Shown: positions 36,974 to 46,661, counted from the first letter of the stretch. The stretch is 50,988 nt of DNA from Luteimonas suaedae (GCF_008312895.1 NZ_VSSP01000018.1:1-50988); one strand, 5' to 3'. Program-made: numbers and translations. Notes: generated by a model from the sequence alone, not told the origin.

Positions 36974-38533
36974 TTACAGCTGGGATTCGATCGGTACCCA
37001 GCGCAGGGCTCGCGCCATCGCGCGCTGCAGCACGGTCGAGTCCGGTTCGGTGGCGAACACCTGCGGCGGGCTGGCGGCCGAATCCAGCCAGCGCAGCTCG
37101 CCGTCCGCATTCAGGTAGACCCACCAAGCCAGCTCCGGGCTGGTCAGCAGCAGGTACTCGTCGCGCAATGCGCGTGCGATCGTCGGCTCGTCGAACAGCA
37201 CCCCCATCTCGGTGTTCAGGTCGATCGAGCGCGGGTCCATGTTGAACGAGCCGATGAAGCCGCGGCGGTCGTCGACCACGTACGCCTTGGTGTGCAGGCT
37301 GGCGCCGCTGCTGCCGAACACGCTGGTGCCGGCCGACACGCGCGCCCGCGTCTCGTGCAGCTTGATCCCCGTGCGCAGTAGGCGCTCGCGGTAGTTGCTG
37401 TAGCCGCTGTGCACGGCGAGCACATCGTTGGCCGCCAGCGAGTTGGTCAGCACGCCCACGTACACGCCGTGGCGCCGCACCAGTTCCGCCAGCCCGGCCA
37501 CGCCCTCGCTGCCGGGCACGAAGTAGGGCGAGATCAGCAGCGCCTTGCTCCGGGCCGAGCGCAGGTCGTCCATCACGTGCTCGATCAGCCAGCTCGCGCG
37601 TTCGTCCTGGTCGCGCTTGACCGGCGGGTCGGACACGATGCGGAGCCGGTCGCTCCAGAACGGAGTGAGCTCCTGCGCGGCGTAGCGGCGCACGCTGGGC
37701 GAGGCGTCCACGCGATCGAGGAAGCGCCGCGCCTCGGCGCTGCGCGCCTCCTCGTGGATGCCGGCGAGCACGTCGGCCAGCCTGCGCTCGGACTGCTTGC
37801 TGAGCGCGGCGATCGGCACCACCGCCTCGCTGTTCCAGAACGTATCGAAGATTTCGCTGGCCTGGTTGACCGCCGGGCCGAACAGCATCAGGTCGAGATC
37901 GCGGAAGTTGGTGTCGACGGCGGCGTCGAAGTACTCCATGCCGATGTTGCGCCCGCCCACCACCGCCACCCGGCCGTCGGCGATCCACGCCTTGTTGTGC
38001 ATGCGGTGGGTGATGCTCCAGCTGCGCTGCACCATCTCCAGCAGGCGGCCCAGGCCGTCGCGGTTGCGGAACGGGTTGTAGACGCGGATCTCGACGTTCG
38101 GGTGCTGGTCCATCGCCAGCAGCGCGGTGTCCTTGCCGGAGGTGTTGATGTCGTCCAGCAGCATCCGCACCCGCACCCCGCGCTCGGCCGCCTGCCAGGC
38201 CTCGTCGAGCAGCAGGTGGCCGGTGAGGTCGTCGTGCCAGATGTAGTACTGCAGGTCCAGGCTGCGCCCGGCCTGGCGCGCCGACAGCGCCCGCGCCGCG
38301 AACGCGTCCAGCCCGTCGGGAATCAGGATCACGCCGGTCTTGCCCGGATTGCGGTCGAGCAGCGGCATCAGCTCGCGGTCGAGCGCCGTCTGGTCGCGCT
38401 GCACCGCCAGCGCATGCCCCGGCGCCCCGGTGGCCGGTGGCGTCAGGTGATCGGCCAGCAACACCCCGCTGACCACCAGCGCCACGAAGGTGAACGCCCC
38501 CCAGGCGAGGATTTTTCGCAATCGTTTTCTCAT
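36974..38533 (-). CDS. Phospholipase D family protein, cardiolipin synthase-like
   Basis: The 519-residue protein has an N-terminal membrane helix (about residues 9-27) followed by two PLD domains. The HKD motifs are HNKAWIADGRVAVVGGRN in the middle and HTKAYVVDDRRGFIGSFN near 400, both with intact His and Lys. This ClsC/YmdC-like layout suggests cardiolipin or other phosphatidyl transfer at the inner membrane. The reading frame is open upstream through the REP array, but the signal-like MRKRLRKILAWGAFTFVALVV supports the ATG at 38533. Confidence 0.9.
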   Translation of the reverse strand: MRKRLRKILAWGAFTFVALVVSGVLLADHLTPPATGAPGHALAVQRDQTALDRELMPLLDRNPGKTGVILIPDGLDAFAARALSARQAGRSLDLQYYIWHDDLTGHLLLDEAWQAAERGVRVRMLLDDINTSGKDTALLAMDQHPNVEIRVYNPFRNRDGLGRLLEMVQRSWSITHRMHNKAWIADGRVAVVGGRNIGMEYFDAAVDTNFRDLDLMLFGPAVNQASEIFDTFWNSEAVVPIAALSKQSERRLADVLAGIHEEARSAEARRFLDRVDASPSVRRYAAQELTPFWSDRLRIVSDPPVKRDQDERASWLIEHVMDDLRSARSKALLISPYFVPGSEGVAGLAELVRRHGVYVGVLTNSLAANDVLAVHSGYSNYRERLLRTGIKLHETRARVSAGTSVFGSSGASLHTKAYVVDDRRGFIGSFNMDPRSIDLNTEMGVLFDEPTIARALRDEYLLLTSPELAWWVYLNADGELRWLDSAASPPQVFATEPDSTVLQRAMARALRWVPIESQL

Positions 38534-38596
38534 GGGAGCCCCTGCATGCCGGCGCCGCCATTGTATGTGCCCGCAGCCGACCGCGGCGCTCCCCCC
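38534..38596. other. Short spacer with expected promoter of the PLD gene
   Basis: The 63 bp between the PLD gene and the REP array contain no recognisable promoter on the minus strand. With the array they make a 585-bp non-genic stretch before icmF. Confidence 0.4.
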
Positions 38597-39015
38597 GTAG
38601 GAGCGCGCCATGCGCGCGATGCCGCGGGCATTGCGCCGCCCGCGAATTCCGGCGACCGACGCGCCTGCCGGTCCGGCATCGCGGCATCCACCGGATCTGC
38701 CGGCACCCGCGGCCGCCCCGACGCACAACGCACCGTAGGAGCGCGCCATGCGCGCGATGCCGCGGGCATTACGCCGCCCGCGAATTCCGGTGACCGGCGC
38801 GCCTGCCGGTCCGGAATCGCGGCCTCCACCGAATCCTGCCGGCACCCGCGGCCGCGCCGACGCACAACGCACCGTAGGAGCGCGCCATGCGCGCGATACC
38901 GCGGGTATTACGCCGCCCGCGAACTCCGGTAACCGGCGCGCCTGCCGGTCCGGAATAGTGGCATCCACCGGATCCTGCCGGCACCCGCGGTATCGCGCGC
39001 ATGGCGCGCTCCTAC
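38597..39015. repeat. Three tandem GTAG-REP composites (A8-A10)
   Basis: Units start at 38597, 38735 and 38874 (spacing 138 and 139 bp), each beginning GTAGGAGCGCGCCATGCGCG. Only the third keeps the complete right arm ending in CTCCTAC. The first two end instead in GGCACCCGCGGCCGC and CGACGCACAACGCACC. The array looks like unequal duplication of a unit that had lost its right arm, next to one full copy. It sits between the divergent PLD gene and icmF. Confidence 0.92.
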
Positions 39016-39118
39016 GGAAGGCGACACATCCGGCCGACGTGTGCATCATTCAGCCACAGGACCGCCAACACCCCCGCGCTACAATCGGCGGATCACAGAT
39101 TCCGCAGGAATGCGCGCC

Positions 39119-42100
39119 ATGAGCACGCCCGCCAGCCAGATGCCGGAGACCCGGCCCGACACCACCCCGCTGCGCTTCGTTACCGCCGCCAGCCTGTTCG
39201 ATGGCCACGACGCCGCCATCAACATCATGCGCCGGCTGATCCAGGCCCAGGGCGCCGAGGTCATCCACCTCGGCCACAACCGCTCGGTCGAGGACGTGGT
39301 GCGCGCCGCCCTCCAGGAGGACGCCGACGCCATCGCCCTGTCCAGCTACCAGGGCGGCCACGTCGAGTACCTCAAGTACATGGTCGACATGCTGAAGGAG
39401 CGCTGCGCCCCGCACATCCGCGTGTTCGCCGGCGGCGGCGGCACCATCACTCCGGAGGAGATCCGCGAACTCGAGAACTACGGCGTCGAGCGCATCTACC
39501 ACCCCAACGACGGCATGAAGATGGGGCTGGTGGAAATGATCGAGGACGTGGTGGGCCGCGCCAGCGCGGCCCGGGAATCGGGAATCGGGAATCGGGAATC
39601 GGAAGAGCACGAGATGCCGGCGATCGACGATGAGATCGCCATCGGCCGCGTGCTCAGCGCCATCGAGGACGGCCAGTTCTCCGACGCCCAGCTCGCCCTG
39701 ATGCGCAAGGCGTGGGCCAATCCCCGCTCTCTCGATTCCCGATTCCCCATTTCCCATTCCCGGATGCCGACCACGCCAGTGGTCGGCATCACAGGCACCG
39801 GCGGCGCCGGCAAGTCCTCCGTCACCGACGAGCTGCTCAACCGCTTCCTCGCCAGCTTCCCCGAGATGCGCATCGCCGTGATCTCGGTCGATCCCACCCG
39901 CCGCCGCACCGGTGGCGCGCTGCTGGGCGACCGCATCCGCATGAACTCCCTGCGCAGCCACCGCGTCTACATGCGCTCCATGGCCACCCGCCGCCAGCAC
40001 GCCGCCACCAGCGCCGTGCTCAAGGACGGCATCGCCTTCCTCAAGGGCCTGGGCTACGACCTGGTGATCGTGGAGACCGCCGGCATCGGCCAGTCCGACT
40101 CGGAGATCGTCGACCTGGTCGACTTCCCCATGTACGTCATGACCAGCGACTACGGCGCCGCCAGCCAGCTGGAGAAGATCGACATGCTCGACTTCGCCGA
40201 GCTCATCGTGCTCAACAAGTACGACAAGCGCGGCGCCGAGGACGCCCTGCGCGACATCCGCAAGCAGTGGAAGCGCAACCGCGTCGCCTTCCAGGTCAAG
40301 GACGAGGACGTCCCCGTCTATCCCACCATCGCCAGCCAGTTCAACGACCCCGGCGTCAGCTGGATGTTCGTGAATCTTTGCCGCTTGTTGCGGCAAAGAT
40401 TGGGAATGGGGAATGGAGAATCGGGAATGGAAAAAGCGGGTGACCCCGACCGCGGCGCCCCCCCCGTAGGAGCGGCCCATGGCCGCGATACCGACGCCCC
40501 TGACCGAACCGCGAAAGCCGCGACACCCGGCTCCCCTGCAGGAGCGACGGAAGTCGCGACCTCCAGCCCCGACGCAAGCGCCGCGACTCCCGACGCTCCC
40601 GCAAAAGGCGCAAGGCCTGCCGGCGCGCCGGCGCACTGCGACTTCCGCCCCCACCTCGACACCACCCTCAAGGAACCCCGTGCCACGGTGCTGATCCCGG
40701 GCAACCGCATCCGCTACCTGGCCGAGATCGCCGAGCAGGGCAGGGCGATCAACGCCTCCATCGAGAAACAGGCCGAAGCCGCCGACCGCGCCCAATCCTT
40801 CTGGCAGTCCCTGCAGGAACTCGCCGACCCCAAGCTGCCCAAGGCCCTTGACCTCTACGACAGCGCCGACGTCACCCCGGCCGCCGACGTCACCCCGACG
40901 AAGGGTTCCGCCGTCACCCCGGCGAAGGCCGGGGTCCAGTCTGCGGGCGATGCCATGGATTCCGGCCTACGCCGGAATGACGGCGAGGGCACCGACCGCC
41001 CCGAGGGCGGCCGAAATGGCGGCCAAGCCCCCGACCGCACCCTCCTCACCCTCCGCCAACGCTACAACGACGCCATCCAGTCCCTCACCGCCGAGTCCCT
41101 CAAGCTCCTCCGCGACTGGCCCCAGCGCCTCAAATCCATCACCGACGACACCACCGCCTACGAAGTCCGCGGCCGCGCCATCGAGGTGCAGAACTACCGC
41201 GAGTCCCTCAGCCACCAGAAGGTCCCCAAGATCGCCGCCCCCACCTACAAGTCCTGGGGCGAGCTGCTCACCTTCCTCGGCAAGGAGAACCTGCCCGGCA
41301 GCTATCCCTACACCGGCGGCGTCTACCCCTACCGCCGCACCGGCGAGGACCCGATCCGCATGTTCGCCGGCGAGGGTACCCCCGAGCGCACCAACCGCCG
41401 CTTCCACTACCTCTCCGTCGGGCAACCCGCCGCGCGCCTGTCCACCGCCTTCGACTCGGTCACCCTCTACGGCGAGGACCCGGCCCCGCGCCCCGACATC
41501 TACGGCAAGATCGGCAACTCCGGCGTCAACATCCCCACGCTGGACGACATGAAGAAGCTCTACTCCGGCTTCGACCTGTGCGCCCCCACCACCAGCGTGT
41601 CGATGACCATCAACGGCCCGGCGCCGATGATCCTGGCGCTGTTCATGAATACCGCCATCGACCAGCAGGTGGAGAAATACCTCAAGGCCGAATCCGCCCG
41701 CTGGGCCGAAACGGAACAAAAACTCGAGAAATTCTTCGAAGGCCGCCCGCGCCCCCGCTACCACGGCGACCTGCCGCCCACCAACGACGGTCTCGGCCTG
41801 GGCCTGCTGGGCGTGACCGGCCAGGAGATGGTGGACCGCGACACCTACGACAGGATCAAGGCCGAGACCCTCGCCACCGTGCGCGGCACCGTGCAGGCCG
41901 ACATCCTCAAGGAGGACCAGGCCCAGAACACCTGCATCTTCAGCACCGAGTTCGCCCTGCGCATGATGGGCGACATCCAGCAGTACTTCGTCGACCACAA
42001 GGTGCGCAACTTCTACTCGGTCAGCATCTCCGGCTACCACATCGCCGAGGCCGGGGCCAACCCGATCAGCCAGCTGGCCTTCACCCTCAGCAACGGCTTC

Positions 42101-43054
42101 ACCATCGTCGAGTACTACCTCGCGCGCGGCATGGACATCGACGACTTCGCGCCCAACCTGTCGTTCTTCTTCTCCAACGGCATGGACCCGGAGTACACCG
42201 TGATCGGCCGCGTCGCCCGCCGCATCTGGGCGCGCGCCATGCGCGAGCGCTACGGCGCCAGCGCCCGCAGCCAGATGATGAAGTACCACATCCAGACCAG
42301 CGGCCGCAGCCTGCACGCGCAGGAGATCCAGTTCAACGACATCCGCACCACGCTGCAGGCCCTGTACGCCCTGTTCGACAACTGCAACAGCCTGCACACC
42401 AACGCCTACGACGAGGCCATCACCACGCCCACCGAAGAGAGCGTGCGCCGCGCCGTCGCCATCCAGATGATCATCAACAAGGAGCTGGGCCTGAACTTCT
42501 GCGAGAACCCCTGGCAGGGCAGCTTCATCGTCGACAAGCTGACCGACATCGTGGAAGAGGCCGTGTACAAGGAATTCGAGGCCATCAGCGAGCGCGGCGG
42601 CGTGCTCGGCGCCATGGACACCATGTACCAGCGCGGCAAGATCCAGGAAGAGTCGATGTTCTACGAACACAAGAAGCACGACGGCAGCCTGCCGCTGGTC
42701 GGCGTGAACACCTTCCTGCCCAAGGAGCACGCCGGCGAGATCGCCACCGAGATCGAGCTGATCCGCTCCACCAAGGCGGAGAAGGGCCAGCAGATCGAGA
42801 ACGTGCAAGCCTGGCAGGAATCACGCAACCGCCTGGCGCCGGAAGGGGAGACCGACCACGGCCACGTGGTGGAGGACGACGAAGCCGCCGCCACCGAACC
42901 GCACGACGGCCACGGGCTGGGCTATCTGCAGAACGCGGCGCGGGAAAGGCGCAACGTGTTCGAGGCGCTGATGGAGGCGGTGAAGACGCACAGCCTGGGG
43001 CAGATCAGCCATGCCCTCTACGACGTCGGCGGCGAATACCGCCGCAACATGTAG
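39119..43054 (+). CDS. icmF: Fused isobutyryl-CoA mutase IcmF
   Basis: IcmF rearranges isobutyryl-CoA and n-butyryl-CoA (and isovaleryl/pivalyl-CoA) using adenosylcobalamin. Domains in order: B12-binding (about 20-145, [13 protein letters not shown]), MeaB-like G-protein chaperone (about 215-425, P-loop [24 protein letters not shown]), and the mutase barrel (from about 505 to the end). At 1311 residues it is roughly 200 longer than typical IcmF (about 1090). The excess is in linkers (residues 152-162, 206-215, 429-634) that are translated intergenic repeats. The ATG at 39119 has AGGA about nine bases upstream; ATG 39110 is an alternative. Confidence 0.94.
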   Translation: MSTPASQMPETRPDTTPLRFVTAASLFDGHDAAINIMRRLIQAQGAEVIHLGHNRSVEDVVRAALQEDADAIALSSYQGGHVEYLKYMVDMLKERCAPHIRVFAGGGGTITPEEIRELENYGVERIYHPNDGMKMGLVEMIEDVVGRASAARESGIGNRESEEHEMPAIDDEIAIGRVLSAIEDGQFSDAQLALMRKAWANPRSLDSRFPISHSRMPTTPVVGITGTGGAGKSSVTDELLNRFLASFPEMRIAVISVDPTRRRTGGALLGDRIRMNSLRSHRVYMRSMATRRQHAATSAVLKDGIAFLKGLGYDLVIVETAGIGQSDSEIVDLVDFPMYVMTSDYGAASQLEKIDMLDFAELIVLNKYDKRGAEDALRDIRKQWKRNRVAFQVKDEDVPVYPTIASQFNDPGVSWMFVNLCRLLRQRLGMGNGESGMEKAGDPDRGAPPVGAAHGRDTDAPDRTAKAATPGSPAGATEVATSSPDASAATPDAPAKGARPAGAPAHCDFRPHLDTTLKEPRATVLIPGNRIRYLAEIAEQGRAINASIEKQAEAADRAQSFWQSLQELADPKLPKALDLYDSADVTPAADVTPTKGSAVTPAKAGVQSAGDAMDSGLRRNDGEGTDRPEGGRNGGQAPDRTLLTLRQRYNDAIQSLTAESLKLLRDWPQRLKSITDDTTAYEVRGRAIEVQNYRESLSHQKVPKIAAPTYKSWGELLTFLGKENLPGSYPYTGGVYPYRRTGEDPIRMFAGEGTPERTNRRFHYLSVGQPAARLSTAFDSVTLYGEDPAPRPDIYGKIGNSGVNIPTLDDMKKLYSGFDLCAPTTSVSMTINGPAPMILALFMNTAIDQQVEKYLKAESARWAETEQKLEKFFEGRPRPRYHGDLPPTNDGLGLGLLGVTGQEMVDRDTYDRIKAETLATVRGTVQADILKEDQAQNTCIFSTEFALRMMGDIQQYFVDHKVRNFYSVSISGYHIAEAGANPISQLAFTLSNGFTIVEYYLARGMDIDDFAPNLSFFFSNGMDPEYTVIGRVARRIWARAMRERYGASARSQMMKYHIQTSGRSLHAQEIQFNDIRTTLQALYALFDNCNSLHTNAYDEAITTPTEESVRRAVAIQMIINKELGLNFCENPWQGSFIVDKLTDIVEEAVYKEFEAISERGGVLGAMDTMYQRGKIQEESMFYEHKKHDGSLPLVGVNTFLPKEHAGEIATEIELIRSTKAEKGQQIENVQAWQESRNRLAPEGETDHGHVVEDDEAAATEPHDGHGLGYLQNAARERRNVFEALMEAVKTHSLGQISHALYDVGGEYRRNM
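39573..39602 (+). repeat. (GGGAATC)4 heptamer repeat inside icmF
   Basis: Four tandem GGGAATC units are translated as [11 protein letters not shown] between the B12 and G domains. A complementary run (GATTCCCGATTCCCCATTTC, then CCATTCCC) at 39734-39763 flanks the other side of a 130-bp segment, so the pair is inverted. A further copy (GGGAATGGGGAATGGAGAAT) is at 40404-40437. Confidence 0.9.
40404..40610 (+). repeat. REP fragments within the icmF linker
   Basis: The linker between G domain and mutase domain contains a GGGAATGG heptamer-type run (40404-40437), a GTAG-REP (GTAGGAGCGGCCCATGGCCG at 40466) and a second pair GCAGGAGCGACGG…CGTCGGGAGTCGC-like arms (about 40538-40606, GACTCCCGACGCTCCCGC at its right). 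The frame is kept throughout and yields a Pro/Ala/Asp-rich sequence. Confidence 0.85.
40913..40983 (+). repeat. 'GTCACCCCGGCG' palindrome pair within icmF
   Basis: GTCACCCCGGCGAAGGCCGG continues to GGTCCAG at 40939, and GGATTCCGGCCTACGCCGGA with ATGACGG ends at 40983. Translation gives [10 protein letters not shown] and DSGLRRNDG, the peptide commonly produced when this intergenic palindrome is read. Partial copies (GTCACCCCGGCC, GTCACCCCGACG) precede it. The same family fills the amiC-mutL gap. Confidence 0.92.
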
Positions 43055-43062
43055 CCCCGCCG

Positions 43063-43102
43063 AGCCCCTCTCCCGCTTGCGGGAGAGGGGTTGGGGTGAG
43101 GG
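43063..43102. repeat. CCCTCTCCCGC...GCGGGAGAGGG palindrome after icmF
   Basis: CCCCTCTCCCGCTTGCGGGA is followed by GAGGGGTTGGGGTGAGGG, nine bases after the icmF stop. It is of the same family as 29673-29820 and 32933-33022, and its strong stem could help end icmF transcription, though there is no T run. Confidence 0.85.
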
Positions 43103-43158
43103 CAGCCCGCGCAGCTGACGCGCGACGCTCAACCAGATCAAGGAAACCCAACACCCTC

Positions 43159-43698
43159 ATGCCCCGACTCGCCGAGCAGATCAAGGAAGCCCTGGCCGCC
43201 TTCGCCGGCATCGAGCAGCCGCCCGCACTCATCGGCGGGCTGGCCCTGGCGGCGCATCAGGTGATCCGGGCCACCGAGGACGTGGACTTCCTGGTCGATG
43301 GCGACGAGGCCGACCGGCTGCACGACATACTCATCGGCCTCGGCTACACCTGCATCCATCGGAGCGAGAACGCCGCGAACTACGTCAGGGGCGATGAAGG
43401 GCTCGACCTGCTGTACGCCCATCGCCCCATCGCCCGGCGCCTGCTGCAAGAAGCCGAGCCTCGCGACACGGCGATGGGGCGGCTGCGCGTCATCAGCGCC
43501 GAGGGCCTGATCGCCTTCAAGCTGCAGGGATACGTCAACGACGCTTCCCGTGTCCGGGACCTCGACGACATCCGCTCCCTGTTGCACCAGCATCACGCCA
43601 GCCTCAACATGGCCGAAGTCAGGGAATACTTCGCCCTGTTCGACCGACAGGAACTGCTCGATGAGCTCCTCGCGCAAGCCACCCAGCCCGGCGCCTGA
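43159..43698 (+). CDS. Nucleotidyltransferase-fold protein (AbiEii/MNT-like), accessory
   Basis: The 179-residue protein shows the nucleotidyltransferase start ALIGGLALAAHQ (GG at 26-27) followed by RATEDVDFLVD with the metal-binding pair D41 and D43, and a later KLQGYVNDASRVRDLDDIRSLL block. These features fit the broad AbiEii/minimal nucleotidyltransferase group found in toxin-antitoxin and other accessory pairs. The role here is unknown. A 67-residue ORF overlaps its 3' end, suggesting a two-gene unit. GC remains high. Confidence 0.75.
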   Translation: MPRLAEQIKEALAAFAGIEQPPALIGGLALAAHQVIRATEDVDFLVDGDEADRLHDILIGLGYTCIHRSENAANYVRGDEGLDLLYAHRPIARRLLQEAEPRDTAMGRLRVISAEGLIAFKLQGYVNDASRVRDLDDIRSLLHQHHASLNMAEVREYFALFDRQELLDELLAQATQPGA

Positions 43699-43864
43699 CC
43701 CGCTGCCCGAACCGGTGCTGGTGCGTGAAGCCGGCGTTCCTTACCGTCCGGGACCCGCGGCCGACCCGTTTGAGCGCTGGTTGGAACTGATGGAAGTGGT
43801 CGAAGCCCTGTGCCCGCAATGGCCGCGACGCGCGCCGACGATCGGGCGGGACTATCGGCTGTGA
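43661..43864 (+). CDS. Small protein overlapping the nucleotidyltransferase gene
   Basis: The 67-residue ORF starts inside the end of the preceding gene (38-bp overlap) and encodes a proline-rich N-terminus followed by ADPFERWLELMEVVEALCPQWPRRAPTIG. The C-terminal half looks like a real conserved helix rather than a shadow frame. I do not recognise a named family. It may be a partner of the nucleotidyltransferase-like protein, by position only. Confidence 0.55.
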   Translation: MSSSRKPPSPAPDPLPEPVLVREAGVPYRPGPAADPFERWLELMEVVEALCPQWPRRAPTIGRDYRL

Positions 43865-43893
43865 GTCCGATGCGCGACAAGGGGGCGCAGAGC

Positions 43894-44520
43894 ATGTCGG
43901 AGGAAACAACGCAGGAGCAGCCGGAGTGCCCGCATCGCTTGCGTCGCCCGCCCCCCCAGGCATCGCTTGTTCGAGGTCATGATCGCCTTCGGCGTGCTGC
44001 TGATCTCGGCGGTTTCCGTGTTCGTGGCCTACAACGCCAACCGCACCCAGGGGCGGATACTGGTGGCCAGCGTGTGGCCGTCCCTGGTATTCGGCACCAG
44101 CACTGCCTCGCCGGAAGGACTGCCGCAGGTATCCCTCGATCTGCTGAACCGCGGTGTCGGCCCGACGCGCGTGCGTTGGGCCGAGGTGTCGTACAAGGGC
44201 CAGCCCGTATCCGACCTTCTTCGTTGCTGGCGGCATGCTGTGGTGCGGTGGAGGACGATCCCGGACTATTGGTCATAAAAAGCGCCATCCAGCATCGCGT
44301 GGGTGAGTGCCGACGAATGAATCCAGATCATGCGCGTCCGCCCGGTGGATGCGCCGTCCCCGACCTATAAGGCGCTTGACGATTCACTGGGCGACGTCCG
44401 TATACGGCTTTGCTATTGCTCGGTATTGGACGAGTGCTGGATGCTGGACAGCAAGCTTCCGGAGCCTGCGGTGGTGCGGGACTGTTCGGCTGCGGGGGGG
44501 TGCTGTGGGAGAGCGGGTCG
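43894..44520 (+). pseudogene. Broken gene for a small single-span membrane protein
   Basis: Coherent protein sequence runs across alternating frames: MSEETTQEQPE… in one frame to a C7 tract (43951-43957), then RHRLFEVMIAFGVLLISAVSVFVAYNANRTQ (one membrane span) and VASVWPSLVFGTSTASPEGLPQVSLDLLNRGVGPTRVRWAEV in the second. CCGAVEDDPGLLVIKSAIQHRVGECRRMNPD then returns to the first from about 44222, and YKALDDSLGDVRIRLCYCSVLDECWMLDSKLPEP in the second from about 44340. At least three frameshifts are needed, so it is decayed unless the assembly is wrong. Function is unknown. Confidence 0.7.
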
Positions 44521-44589
44521 TGACGCCGGCAGCAGCTCCGCTAGTAGGCGTGACCTTCCTGCCGAGGCGACGAAGAACCGTCGGTCGTG

Positions 44590-44741
44590 CGCGACGGGCA
44601 TGGGCCCGGCTATTGCAGAACGCAGCGCGCCGGAAAGGCGTAGTGTGTTCGAGGCGCCGATGGAGGCAGTGAAGACGCATAGTCTAGGCCAGATCAGTCG
44701 CGCTGTATGACGTGGGTGGGGAGTATCGGCGCAATATGTAG
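44590..44741 (+). repeat. Degenerate copy of the icmF 3' end, copy 2
   Basis: About 150 bp align with 42903-43054, the last 50 codons of icmF: GCAGAACGCAGCGCGCCGGA, GTGTTCGAGGCGC-GATGGAGGC, GTGAAGACGCATAGTCTAGG and TATGACGTGGGTGGGGAGTA…AATATGTAG. Single-base changes break the frame ([25 protein letters not shown]). It ends at the same TAG. It lies directly before the AT-rich ATPase module. Confidence 0.85.
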
Positions 44742-44742
44742 C

Positions 44743-44876
44743 GGTCGTCGCTGCAAGATAGCGCGCACAAAGTGTTCAAGCATGGGCAGAGGCGCGCGTC
44801 GCGATAAAGTCATTATTGAGGTTATGGTGGCACGCGAAAGTCGTTCCGAAGAAGGGCGAAAAGCAGGGAGAGAGTC
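44743..44876. promoter_or_regulatory. Upstream region of the ATPase module
   Basis: Base composition drops sharply here. The last part contains TCATTATTGAGGTTATGGTG and a clear ribosome binding site GCAGGGAGAGAG just before ATG 44877. Exact promoter boxes cannot be assigned. Confidence 0.4.
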
Positions 44877-46445
44877 ATGTCGCTAGAAACTCAAGATATC
44901 GAAAGGCTAAAGAACTCCATAAGAAATAGCTTTCGGGTTAGAGAGAATCAAAATCCAGTTTATGTTGATATCGGTGGAAACCTAAGAAGGTTCGAAAGTG
45001 ATCAACACCAAGTTCTGTTTGGGCGGCGAGGCTCAGGAAAGTCATGCTTGCTGGTACATTTTATGCAAGCCAGTTCGAAGCGGAGTGGCGTAAGGGTCAT
45101 CTACGTTGGAGTTGACGAAATCAAGAGGCTTGGATTTCCTGACATCCTTGTAAGACTATTGCTCTCTGTGTTCGAGTCTCTACCCGGAGCGAAGCGACGC
45201 TTTTGGCAGCTTCATCGATCCCCACTTCATAAGTTGATTGTTGAACTGCGAACCTTATTGGATGAGCCCGAGAGCGCTGAGACAAGTAGAAGAGATAGTG
45301 ACGAGCGAAGTAGGTCAATTCAAGCGGGAGCAGAGTACGTAGGATCTGCACAGGTGAAGGTTGGCAGCAGAGCAGGACGCGAAGTTACAAGTGCGTACAC
45401 CAGCAAGAAGTTGGATCAACTGGAGCGGCATCTGCAAGACTACAAGGCGGTTTTAAGGCGTGCGCTTCAGCCTGAAGGGCGAGCCTTCGTTCTGGTAGAT
45501 GATTTTTACCTGATTAATAGAGAGATGCAACCGAATGTCATCGACTATCTCCACAGGCTGCTTCGAGGTACCAATTATTATTTAAAAGTTGCAACAATCA
45601 GGCATCGAACATCGTTACGGAAACACGAAGGGCAAACAGTTGGGGTCGAATTATTTCAGGATGTTGAAGAGATAAGTCTAGATAAGACATTTGAAGATTT
45701 TGAGGCCACAGACACATATTTGCACGCAATGCTTCAAAGCATGGCCGACCGTGTCTCTCCCGGGCTGGTGGTGGCAAATATTCTCAACCCGGACGCCCCT
45801 CGTGCGCTGACGCTGGCCTCCGGAGGGGTTCCTCGGGATTTCCTTAATATTTTCGTTGATGCAATTGATGCATCAATTCAGGCAGGGAAGAGAGACCGAT
45901 TAACTCCAACCTACATATATAAGGCGAGTGCGATGCTATCTTATCGCAATAAGATGGCAAACATTAAGGAAGAAGCTGGGTTTGATTCTGCCTCTCTGGA
46001 GCGGCTTTTTGTCGATCTGGTCGACTTTTGTCTTCGCGAGAAGAAAAAAACATCATTTCTCGTGAGAAGGGATGATGCGCAACAATATCAAATTGAGAAT
46101 GAATTTTTGCAGCAGCTAATGGATTTCAAGCTTATCCACTTAATAGATTCAAATACATCGGCTGCATCTGGTCGTTCCGGCCGCTATGCAGCATATACGC
46201 TCGACTTTTCCCTTTTTATGGAGCCCCGCAGGAGGAATATTGAGATCGTGCAATTCTGGCAAACAGATGAGCAGCGTCGCCCGGTGGGGATTCGCGAGGC
46301 TCCGGATTATCCGCTATCTCGCGCCGCAGCTGTATTAGGCGGGCAATCCCCGCAAATCGAAGTCGAAGATCTTTTGGAGTCTATAGAGGTCGATCCCGAT
46401 GCTGCGCCGCCTAATACATCGCGTCCGACGCATGAGTTACGCTGA
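44877..46445 (+). CDS. ORC/Cdc6-like AAA-type ATPase, accessory
   Basis: The 522-residue protein has Walker A GRRGSGKS (49-56), Walker B AFVLVDDF (203-210), a sensor-1-like KVATIRHR (237-244) and a sensor-2-like SGGVPRDFL (Arg320), a pattern like ORC/Cdc6 and STAND-type ATPases. An insertion (about 130-190) separates the Walker motifs. The C-terminal part (about 345-470) may be a winged helix. GC and codon use differ strongly from the core genome, indicating transfer. A membrane protein gene follows after 216 bp. Function is not known; a defence role is inferred from context. Confidence 0.7.
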   Translation: MSLETQDIERLKNSIRNSFRVRENQNPVYVDIGGNLRRFESDQHQVLFGRRGSGKSCLLVHFMQASSKRSGVRVIYVGVDEIKRLGFPDILVRLLLSVFESLPGAKRRFWQLHRSPLHKLIVELRTLLDEPESAETSRRDSDERSRSIQAGAEYVGSAQVKVGSRAGREVTSAYTSKKLDQLERHLQDYKAVLRRALQPEGRAFVLVDDFYLINREMQPNVIDYLHRLLRGTNYYLKVATIRHRTSLRKHEGQTVGVELFQDVEEISLDKTFEDFEATDTYLHAMLQSMADRVSPGLVVANILNPDAPRALTLASGGVPRDFLNIFVDAIDASIQAGKRDRLTPTYIYKASAMLSYRNKMANIKEEAGFDSASLERLFVDLVDFCLREKKKTSFLVRRDDAQQYQIENEFLQQLMDFKLIHLIDSNTSAASGRSGRYAAYTLDFSLFMEPRRRNIEIVQFWQTDEQRRPVGIREAPDYPLSRAAAVLGGQSPQIEVEDLLESIEVDPDAAPPNTSRPTHELR

Positions 46446-46661
46446 CATGAGGCCGGCGCCGCGCCAGCTTTTTCAGCTTATCTCCATCAGAGGCGTTTAA
46501 ATTCGAACTATGTATCAGAGACAGTTTTCGACCTTGGAAGAACGGTGTCAGGTTCACTTCTCGAGCAGGGCCGGCTTTCCAGCTATGCATCGTCAGGCAA
46601 GTGAAGTTGGCCCTTCTATCTCGAGCCCCGTATACGGAGAAATCGCGGGGGTGGATGTGTT
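46446..46661. other. Gap between ATPase and membrane protein genes
   Basis: These 216 bp carry AACGGTGTCAGGTTCACTTC (46541-46560), which matches AACGGTGCCAGATTCACTTA at 50498-50517 with few changes. No gene is seen. A second promoter for the membrane protein could lie here. Confidence 0.6.

Noticed and set aside
36670..37245. Open frames (plus strand) across the REP at 36818
   Set aside because: REP composites produce recurring peptides such as MARSYG and RHARDAAG in many places, so these frames are repeat translations.
38597..39015. Possible CRISPR in the evenly spaced array upstream of icmF
   Set aside because: Units are about 139 bp and the sequence between the shared starts is also repeated, so there are no unique spacers.
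40967..42808. 613-codon minus-strand frame opposite the icmF mutase domain
   Set aside because: Product is an Asp/Val/His/Gly-biased shadow; the opposite strand encodes a textbook mutase domain.
41578..43158. Extension of the 43159 gene upstream to 41578 (706 codons in total)
   Set aside because: The upstream part is a shifted frame of icmF. Family-like sequence begins only at the ATG at 43159.
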